From NCBI RefSeq assembly GCF_021290385.1, contig NZ_CP089928.1, forward strand, positions 2,402,501 to 2,466,500: 64,000 nt of DNA, given 5' to 3'. Source of the DNA: Microbulbifer sp. YPW16. Its GTDB lineage: Bacteria > Pseudomonadota > Gammaproteobacteria > Pseudomonadales > Cellvibrionaceae. Within the stretch, counting starts at the first letter, position 1. The number at the start of each line of letters is the position of its first letter. Both the position numbers and the translations under genes were made by a program. This document shows positions 57,968-64,000 of the stretch, piece by piece. The notes beneath the pieces were generated by a model. The model saw only the letters and a list, made by a program, of their open reading frames with translations. It had not been told where the DNA came from and ran no database searches.

Positions 57968-60181
57968 CTACAACGGCTGCAGCTTGGCCATCGCTACCAC
58001 CAGCCACTTGCTGCCGGCATCGTCAAAATTGACCTGCACCCGGGCCCGCGGGCCGCTGCCCTCGAACTGCACCACGGTGCCCTCACCGAACTTGGGATGC
58101 TCCACCCGGCCACCCAGGGCCAGCGGCGGCAGGTCGTCGTCGAAATCCGGCGCCGGGTCGGAGAAGCGTCCCACCTTGCCATAATCCGGGTTGAACAGGG
58201 GGCGCGAGATCTCGGTCTTGAGGCGCACCTCGTGCACCAGTTCCGGCGGTATCTCGCCGATAAAGCGCGACGGGCTGTTGAAGGTCTCGCTGCCGAACAG
58301 GCGCCGGTTCTCGGCGTAGGTGATATAGAGCTTCTGCATCGCGCGGGTAATGCCCACGTAACAGAGCCGCCGCTCCTCCTCCATGCGCCCCGGCTCCTGC
58401 GCCGACATCTTGTGCGGGAACAGGTTTTCCTCCACCCCGGCCATGAACACCAGCGGGAACTCCAGCCCCTTGGCCGAGTGCAGGGTCATCAGCTGCACCG
58501 CTTCCTCGAACTCGTCCGCCTGGCCCTCGCCGGCATCCAGCGCGGCGCTGTCGAGGAACTGGTCGAGCAGGGAGGGCTCCTCCACCTCGACCCCGGACTC
58601 GTCCGGCGGCACCTCGATGCCGTCGAAGCTCCGGCAGGCGCTGACCAGCTCCTTGAGGTTTTCCACCCGGGTCTGGCCCTTCTCGCCCTTTTCCTTGCCA
58701 TGGAATTCCAGCAGGCCACTGGTCTCGATCACGTCCTCGGCGATGGCATCCAGCTCCCGGTCCACCGCATCGGCTGCCAGCCGGTTGACCAGCTCCAGGA
58801 AGCCCTGCAGGGCATTGGACGCGCGCGCCGCCAGCACCCGCTGGGCCACCATCTGCTGCGCCGCCGCCCACAGGGAGCAACCGTGCTCGCGAGCGAAACC
58901 GCGCACGGCGTCGACACTGCGCGCGCCGATGCCGCGGGTGGGGGTATTCACCACACGCTCGAAGGCGGTGTCATCGTGGGGGTTGCTGATCATGCGCATG
59001 TAAGACAGCGCGTTCTTGATCTCCAGGCGCTCGTAGAAGCGCTGGCCGCCGTAAATGCGGTAGGGCACCCCTTCCCGCAACAGGGCCTCTTCCAGTACCC
59101 GCGACTGGGCATTGGAACGGTACAGGATGGCGACGGAGTCGCGCGGGTTGCCATCGCGCACCCACTGCTCGATGCGCTCGACAATAAAGCGCGCCTCGTC
59201 CTGCTCGTTGTAGGCAGAGTAGAGGGAGATGGGCTCGCCTTCCTCGCCCCGGGTCCACAGCTCCTTGCCCAGGCGGCCGGCGTTGTGCTCGATCACCGCG
59301 TTGGCGGCCTTGAGGATGGTGCTGGTGGAGCGGTAGTTCTGCTCCAGGCGTACGGTCTGCACATCGCGCATGTCACTGGCGAAATGCTGGATATTCTCGA
59401 TCTTGGCGCCGCGCCAGCCGTAGATCGACTGGTCGTCATCCCCCACCGCGGTAATGTGGCACTGGTCGCCGGCCAGCAGGCGCAGCCAGGCGTACTGGAT
59501 GGTGTTGGTGTCCTGGAATTCGTCCACCAGGATATGGGGAAAGCGCTGGCGGTAATGGGCCAGTACGCCGTCGTTGTTCAGCCACAGTTCGTGGGCCCGC
59601 AACAGCAGTTCACCGAAATCCACCAGGCCGCCGCGCTGGCAGGCTTCCTCGTAGGCGAAGTAGATGCGCACCATGGTCTGCAGCCAGGGGTCGCCGCCGG
59701 CCTGGATGTACTGCGGGCGCAATCCCTCGTCCTTCTGGCCGCCTATCCACCACTGGGTCTCCCGCGGCGGCCACTTGGCCTCGTCCAGCCCCAGGTCGTT
59801 CTGCACCCGCTTGATCAGGCGCAGCTGGTCATCGGAATCCAGGATCTGGAAGTTCTGCGGCAGGTTGGCCTCTTTGTAGTGGGCCTTGAGCAGCCGGTGG
59901 GCCAGGCCGTGGAAGGTGCCCACCCACATGCCGAAGGTGTTGACCCCCAGCAGTTCCTCGATGCGCGCGCGCATTTCGCGGGCCGCCTTGTTGGTGAAGG
60001 TCACGGCGAGTATGGAGTAGGGCGAGGCCCCCTCCACCTGCATCAGCCAGGCGATGCGGTGCACCAGCACGCGGGTTTTGCCGGAGCCAGCGCCGGCCAG
60101 TACCAGCTGGTTGCAGGGCGGTGCCGCCACCGCCTCGCGCTGGGCGTCGTTCAGGGGGTCTAGAATCTGGGATACGTCCAT
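57968..60181 (-). CDS. uvrD: DNA helicase II UvrD
   Basis: A superfamily 1 helicase of 737 residues in nucleotide excision and mismatch repair. Motif I AGAGSGKTRVLVHRIAW near residue 30, motif II VDEFQDTN near 220, motif III GDDDQSIYGWRGA, and motif VI VGITRAM near 565 are seen. The C-terminal part has the VEHPKFGEGTVV tudor-like end typical of UvrD/PcrA. The start at MDVSQILDPLN fits UvrD; the frame stays open further upstream but without similarity. A LexA box lies 35 bases before it. Confidence 0.95.
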   Translation of the reverse strand: MDVSQILDPLNDAQREAVAAPPCNQLVLAGAGSGKTRVLVHRIAWLMQVEGASPYSILAVTFTNKAAREMRARIEELLGVNTFGMWVGTFHGLAHRLLKAHYKEANLPQNFQILDSDDQLRLIKRVQNDLGLDEAKWPPRETQWWIGGQKDEGLRPQYIQAGGDPWLQTMVRIYFAYEEACQRGGLVDFGELLLRAHELWLNNDGVLAHYRQRFPHILVDEFQDTNTIQYAWLRLLAGDQCHITAVGDDDQSIYGWRGAKIENIQHFASDMRDVQTVRLEQNYRSTSTILKAANAVIEHNAGRLGKELWTRGEEGEPISLYSAYNEQDEARFIVERIEQWVRDGNPRDSVAILYRSNAQSRVLEEALLREGVPYRIYGGQRFYERLEIKNALSYMRMISNPHDDTAFERVVNTPTRGIGARSVDAVRGFAREHGCSLWAAAQQMVAQRVLAARASNALQGFLELVNRLAADAVDRELDAIAEDVIETSGLLEFHGKEKGEKGQTRVENLKELVSACRSFDGIEVPPDESGVEVEEPSLLDQFLDSAALDAGEGQADEFEEAVQLMTLHSAKGLEFPLVFMAGVEENLFPHKMSAQEPGRMEEERRLCYVGITRAMQKLYITYAENRRLFGSETFNSPSRFIGEIPPELVHEVRLKTEISRPLFNPDYGKVGRFSDPAPDFDDDLPPLALGGRVEHPKFGEGTVVQFEGSGPRARVQVNFDDAGSKWLVVAMAKLQPL

Positions 60182-60215
60182 GGAGCGGGATTGTACCAGA
60201 GCTGGCGCCGGAACC

Positions 60216-60231
60216 CTGTGTAAATAAACAG
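60216..60231. promoter_or_regulatory. LexA (SOS) box before uvrD
   Basis: CTGTGTAAATAAACAG has the full CTGT-N8-ACAG form with an AT-rich centre. It lies 35 bases before the uvrD start and 128 bases before hexR, so SOS control of uvrD is expected. Confidence 0.85.
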
Positions 60232-60358
60232 GTTTTTGGTCAGTCCCGAAGCCGGGACAGGGTGCCGGCGCTGAACGAAACAGCCCGGGCCCTGCAATCG
60301 CTCGCCACAGCCGTGGGCAACCGCTAAACTGCGCGTCTGTAATAAGGAAGGAAGTCCC

Positions 60359-61213
60359 GTGAAGCCGGCGGAAGTCACGCAGAAAATCAGCGAACAGCTG
60401 TCCTCCATGCGCAAGTCCGAGCGCAAGGTGGCGGAGTATATCCTCGCCAACCCGGATGAGATCATCCATATGCGCATCGTGGACCTGGCTACCGAGGCCC
60501 AGGTGAGCGAGCCTACCGTGGTGCGCTTCTGCCGCGCCGTGGGTTGCTCAGGTTTCCAGGAGTTCAAGCTCAACCTGGCGCAGCAACTGGCCTCCAGCCC
60601 CAGTTTCGGCCAGATCGCGGTCACCGAGACCGACACCATCGCCGAGTACAAGCGCAAGGTGTTCGACTCCACCGTGGACACCCTGCTCAACGTGCGCGAC
60701 AAGATCGACGCACGGGCGCTGGAGGCGGCCGTCTCCGCCATCGCCGCCGCCAAGCGTGTGGAGTTCTTCGGTTTCGGCGCCTCGGGCGCCGTGGCCAGTG
60801 ACGCCCAGCACAAGTTCTTCCGCCTGCAGCTGGCCACCGCGGCCCACTCCGACCACCACATGCAGAACATGTCGGCCATGTCGATGGAGCCCGGTGACGT
60901 GGTGGTGGCCATCTCCCAGAGCGGCCGTACCAAGGCGCTGCTGCACTCCATGGAAATGGTGAAAGAGCAGGGCGGCACCGTCATCGGTCTGGCGCCCAGT
61001 GGCTCGCCGGTAGCCCAGCGCTCCACCATCCCGCTGGAAGTGGACGTGGAGGAGGATATCGAGATCTATACCCCGCTGTCCTCGCGCATCGCCCACCTGG
61101 TGGTGATCGATGTGCTCGCCATCGGCGTGGCCCAGCGCAAGGGACCCCAGCTGCAGGAGCACCTGCTGAAGCTGAAAAAGGGGCTGTACACCCTGCGCGA
61201 GGACCAGCGCTGA
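60359..61213 (+). CDS. hexR: HexR-type regulator (RpiR/MurR family)
   Basis: A 284-residue regulator of central sugar metabolism. N-terminal RpiR helix-turn-helix (about 1-77, MRIVDLATEAQVSEPTVVRFCR) and C-terminal SIS phosphosugar domain (about 120-270) with FFGFGASGAVASDAQHKFFRL and ISQSGRTKALL. HexR binds KDPG and controls Entner-Doudoroff and gluconeogenic genes. The GTG start has AAGGAAGGAAG upstream. Unlike many genomes, no zwf, edd or pyk gene is adjacent here, so the name rests on sequence only. Confidence 0.85.
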   Translation: MKPAEVTQKISEQLSSMRKSERKVAEYILANPDEIIHMRIVDLATEAQVSEPTVVRFCRAVGCSGFQEFKLNLAQQLASSPSFGQIAVTETDTIAEYKRKVFDSTVDTLLNVRDKIDARALEAAVSAIAAAKRVEFFGFGASGAVASDAQHKFFRLQLATAAHSDHHMQNMSAMSMEPGDVVVAISQSGRTKALLHSMEMVKEQGGTVIGLAPSGSPVAQRSTIPLEVDVEEDIEIYTPLSSRIAHLVVIDVLAIGVAQRKGPQLQEHLLKLKKGLYTLREDQR

Positions 61214-61351
61214 GCCGCTGGCGACCACTGCGCTGGCCGTGACGCCCCCGCGCCGCTAACATGCGCCCGGCCCTGACGGCCCGGGGCGCCGCAAACCGCG
61301 ACTGCCCTTCACCTGAACCGACTTCGACGCCACCGGCGTGCCGAGAACCTT

Positions 61352-62611
61352 ATGCATCCAACTCCCGCCGGGGAGGAGTCGGCGCCGTCCCGTTCGCTCG
61401 CCCTGTGGCTGGCGGCGCTGGTGGCGCTGACACCGTTTTCCCTGGACACCTACCTGCCGGCAATCCCGGCCATGGCCGACTCCCTGGGCAGCGGGGTGGC
61501 ACAGGTGCAACACTCCGTCTCCAGCTTCCTGCTGGGGTTCGCGCTGGGACAGCTGACCGGCGGGCCCCTTTCCGACCGCTGGGGGCGGCGCACGGTCGGC
61601 ACCATCGGCCTCACCATCTACCTCGGCTGCACCCTGCTGATCCTGTTCGTCACCAACGTACAGCAGCTGATCGGCCTGCGGTTGCTGCAGGCCTTTGGCG
61701 GCGGCTTTGCCACGGTGATCTGTGCCGCAATCGTGCGCGACCTGTACAGCGGCCGGGCGGCAGCCAGGGTGATCTCGATGATCAGCACCATGATGCTGGT
61801 GGCGCCACTGATGGCACCTGTGATCGGTTCCGCCCTGCTGGAGGCCGGCGGCTGGCGCGGCATCTTCGTGTTCCTGCTGGCCTATGGCGGCGCGATGATG
61901 ATCCTGGTGCGCCTGCTGCTGCCGGAAACCGTGTCACGCTTTACCCGCGCCCGCCGCAGCCTGGCGCCCAAGCGCATGCTGGCGCGCAACTACCTGGAGG
62001 TGTTGCGCAATCGCCGGGCGCTGGGCTTCCTGGGCGCCCAGGCCTTCGTCAGTGGCTCCATGTTTATCTACATCACCACCGCGCCGTTTGTGTTCATGGA
62101 GTATTTCGGCGTGCCTTCCAGCCGCTTCCCGCTGTTCTTTGGCAGCTGCGTGGTGGGGTTGATCGTGATGGTGCAGGTGAATATCCGCCTGCTGAATTTC
62201 TTCGAGCCACGGCGCATCCTGCTGGCGGGGATTGGCCTGCAGATCCTCGGCTGCGGCCTGCTGTTTCTGGGCACACTGACCGGTATCCGCGAGCTGTCCC
62301 TGTGGATGGTACCGCTGGTGCTGACCATGTCCTGTATCGGCATCACCGGGCCCAACGCAGCGGCCTGCTACCTGGAGTTCTTCCCCCGTATCAGCGGCAG
62401 TGCCAACGCCTTCTATGGCGCCAGCCTGTTTATCAGTGGCGGGGTGCTGGGCGGCATCGTCAACGGGCTCCACACCGGCACCCTGGTGCCGATTGCCGGC
62501 ACCATGTTCGGCTGCGCAATCAGTGCAATGCTGCTGGCCCTGTTCGTGGCCCGGGCACGGCAGCCAATCGAGGTCCGGCAACCGCCCCCCAGGCGTTTCG
62601 CGGCCGGCTGA
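61352..62611 (+). CDS. Bcr/CflA family multidrug efflux MFS transporter
   Basis: A 419-residue drug:proton antiporter with 12 membrane helices. FSLDTYLPAIPAMADSLG near residue 32 and GQLTGGPLSDRWGRRTVG near 70 (MFS motif A) mark the Bcr/CflA group. VVICAAIVRDL is motif B. The substrates cannot be told. Tandem behind hexR but separated by 138 bases. Confidence 0.9.
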   Translation: MHPTPAGEESAPSRSLALWLAALVALTPFSLDTYLPAIPAMADSLGSGVAQVQHSVSSFLLGFALGQLTGGPLSDRWGRRTVGTIGLTIYLGCTLLILFVTNVQQLIGLRLLQAFGGGFATVICAAIVRDLYSGRAAARVISMISTMMLVAPLMAPVIGSALLEAGGWRGIFVFLLAYGGAMMILVRLLLPETVSRFTRARRSLAPKRMLARNYLEVLRNRRALGFLGAQAFVSGSMFIYITTAPFVFMEYFGVPSSRFPLFFGSCVVGLIVMVQVNIRLLNFFEPRRILLAGIGLQILGCGLLFLGTLTGIRELSLWMVPLVLTMSCIGITGPNAAACYLEFFPRISGSANAFYGASLFISGGVLGGIVNGLHTGTLVPIAGTMFGCAISAMLLALFVARARQPIEVRQPPPRRFAAG

Positions 62612-62625
62612 CCCGGCAACACGGC

Positions 62626-63231
62626 TCAGTTGCCCAGCAGGCCCTCTTCACGCAGGGCCCGACGGACACCGGGACGGTTGCGCACCCGCTCCTGGTAGGC
62701 CTGCAGGCGCGGCCAGGATTCGGTGTCGATATGCTGGCGCTCGAGCCAGCTGGCGATGGTGAACAGGTAGGCGTCGGCGGCAGTAAAGCTTTCGCCCATC
62801 AGGTAGTCCGGCCCCAGCTTGTCCTCGATAAAGTCGAAGCGCTGGTGGATTTTCTCCCGCGCCGACTCTTTTTCCGCATCAGTGCCGTTCCAGAACAGCG
62901 GCACAAAGCTCTTGTGCACTTCAGTGGAAATAAAGTTGAGCCATTCCTGCATGTGGTAGCGCTCACGGCTGCCGGCGGGGGGCGCCAGCCCGGCGTCCGG
63001 CGCCTGGTCGGCCAGGTACTGCACCACGGCCGGGACCTCGGTCAGGACCTCACCATCATCGATGCGCAGGGCCGGCACATAGCCCTTGGGGTTGATATCG
63101 CGGAAGTCATCACCGTCCTCAGTCTTCTTCTTGCGCAGGTCCACCCGGCACAGGTCCAGGTCGATACCCGCCTCGCAAGCGACGATATGCGGCGCCAGCG
63201 AACAGGCGCCGGGTGAATAGTAAAGCTTCAT
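62626..63231 (-). CDS. Glutathione S-transferase, beta class
   Basis: A 201-residue GST. The N-terminal thioredoxin-like domain begins MKLYYSPGACSLAPHI, with the Cys10 typical of bacterial beta-class enzymes, and has the cis-Pro stretch GYVPALRIDDGEVLTEVPAV. The helical C-terminal domain is complete. It conjugates or reduces electrophiles with glutathione. Same strand and close to the YjbQ gene. Confidence 0.93.
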   Translation of the reverse strand: MKLYYSPGACSLAPHIVACEAGIDLDLCRVDLRKKKTEDGDDFRDINPKGYVPALRIDDGEVLTEVPAVVQYLADQAPDAGLAPPAGSRERYHMQEWLNFISTEVHKSFVPLFWNGTDAEKESAREKIHQRFDFIEDKLGPDYLMGESFTAADAYLFTIASWLERQHIDTESWPRLQAYQERVRNRPGVRRALREEGLLGN

Positions 63232-63293
63232 GATCGCTCCTGGTTTCTCCTGATCATGGGCTGGAGTATAGGAAGCGGCGCGGCTGGCGAAGG

Positions 63294-63713
63294 CTACTTG
63301 CCGATGATCTTTACCAGCACCCGCTTGCGCCGGCGGCCGTCGAACTCGCCGTAGAAGATCTGTTCCCAGGGACCGAAGTCCAGCTCACCCCCGGTCACCG
63401 CCACCACCACTTCGCGGCCAAACAACTGGCGCTTGATATGGGAGTCGGCATTGTCCTCACCGGTGTCGTTGTGGCGGTACTGGTCGATGGGGCCGTAGGG
63501 CACCAGCTGATCCAGGAAGCGGGTAAAGTCCCGGTGCAGCCCGGGCTCGTCGTCGTTGATAAACACCGAGGCGCTGATGTGCATGGCATTGACCAGACAC
63601 AGTCCCTCACGGATACCGCTCTCCTGCAGTGACTGCTCTACCTGCGGCGTGATGTTAATGAATTCCGTGCGTTTTTTTGTATCAAACCACAGTTCGCGGC
63701 GGTAACTGTTCAA
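63294..63713 (-). CDS. YjbQ family protein (UPF0047)
   Basis: A 139-residue YjbQ-type protein; some members show weak thiamine-phosphate synthase activity in vitro, true role unknown. The core [23 protein letters not shown] and the C-terminal [25 protein letters not shown] match the family. A TTG start with GAGGAAG upstream gives the family length; an ATG at 63776 would add 21 residues. Confidence 0.87.
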   Translation of the reverse strand: MNSYRRELWFDTKKRTEFINITPQVEQSLQESGIREGLCLVNAMHISASVFINDDEPGLHRDFTRFLDQLVPYGPIDQYRHNDTGEDNADSHIKRQLFGREVVVAVTGGELDFGPWEQIFYGEFDGRRRKRVLVKIIGK

Positions 63714-63800
63714 TTTATCTTCCTCCCGTTTGCAATATGCTGGCGTCTGCAGAGTCGCTGTATTTGAACCAATCAACAGTCAAAAGTCATGGAGGATGAC

Positions 63801-64000
63801 ATGTTGCCAAAGACCCTGAACCGCTGGCTCCTTGCCGCCGTTATTTCCTGCGCCACGGGAACCGCTGCCAGCCAGGCTACGGAAGAGAAATCACCACAGG
63901 AGGGCGGGGTGCCCCAGGCCCGGGTGGATGCCCAGCGGGCCCTGCTGGAAGAGCAGCGGCAACTGGAGGAAAAACTGGTCGCCGTGCTGGAGGATCCCTC
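63801..64000 (+). CDS. Start of a secreted coiled-coil protein, 3' partial
   Basis: The frame starts at an ATG with a perfect GGAGGATGAC before it and runs off the window edge. 66 codons are visible: signal peptide (WLLAAVISCATGTAAS), then a Glu/Gln-rich helix beginning DAQRALLEEQRQLEEKL, likely coiled coil. The product cannot be named from this part. Confidence 0.7.
   Translation, partial: MLPKTLNRWLLAAVISCATGTAASQATEEKSPQEGGVPQARVDAQRALLEEQRQLEEKLVAVLEDP

Noticed and set aside
57854..60163. A 769-codon open frame on the plus strand
   Set aside because: It is antisense to the complete uvrD gene; the long frame is a by-product of high GC codon bias, and its translation shows no family features.

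Overview
The window is GC-rich, gene-dense chromosomal DNA from a gammaproteobacterium. The backbone order algC-argB-(slmA)-pyrE-crc-rph-yicC-gmk-rpoZ-spoT-ridA-oxyR-recG-ubiC-ubiA-phoB-phoR-phoU-pstBACS is, from memory, the order of the Pseudomonas chromosome. The lengths, the interspersed genes and the secreted subtilases with PPC domains suggest a marine relative of the Cellvibrionales/Microbulbifer type rather than Pseudomonas itself; that assignment is inference. No tRNA, rRNA, CRISPR array, insertion sequence or prophage was recognised.

Layout. 1-8 kb: the end of an AlgC-type phosphomannomutase/phosphoglucomutase, argB, slmA, a DUF4124 protein, pyrE, a Crc-type nuclease-fold regulator, rph and yicC. 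8-19 kb: an accessory block between yicC and gmk, with a secreted alpha/beta-hydrolase carrying a PKD-like domain, two tandem secreted subtilisin-like proteases, an alcohol dehydrogenase, an AhpD-like protein with a divergent TetR regulator and two palindromic operators, and a fatty-acid-hydroxylase family membrane protein. 19-27.5 kb: gmk, rpoZ, spoT, ridA, an SDR protein, a GlsB/YeaQ protein, oxyR and recG. 27.7-31 kb: a second accessory piece with two related secreted proteins of unknown function and a dicarboxylate symporter. 31-34.8 kb: ubiC-ubiA and phoB-phoR. 34.8-39 kb: a cluster DUF4265-yaaA-DUF938-small membrane protein, an M48 lipoprotein protease and an ABM-fold protein. 39-44.7 kb: the pstSCAB-phoU operon. 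44.8-46.8 kb: TRAP permeases. 46.8-53.3 kb: a copper/silver efflux operon (small His/Met/Cys-rich protein, TolC-type CusC, CusB fused to a CusF-like domain, CusA). 53.5-64 kb: a YciA thioesterase, an unknown protein, groES-groEL, a TRAP solute-binding protein, uvrD, hexR, a Bcr/CflA exporter, a glutathione transferase, a YjbQ protein and the start of a secreted coiled-coil protein.

How the parts fit. phoB and pstS each have a Pho box with a -10-like hexamer exactly 10 bp downstream, so one phosphate regulon spans both loci. uvrD has a consensus LexA box, groES a sigma-32-type promoter, and the AhpD/TetR pair two TetR-type palindromes. The copper operon codes for a full tripartite pump with its periplasmic metallochaperone domain fused to the adaptor. 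The most unusual items are the tandem proteases with a structured leader of unidentified class, the pair of unknown secreted paralogues, the nuclease-dead-looking Crc, the GroEL without a GGM tail, and the CusB-CusF fusion with its metal-binding tail.
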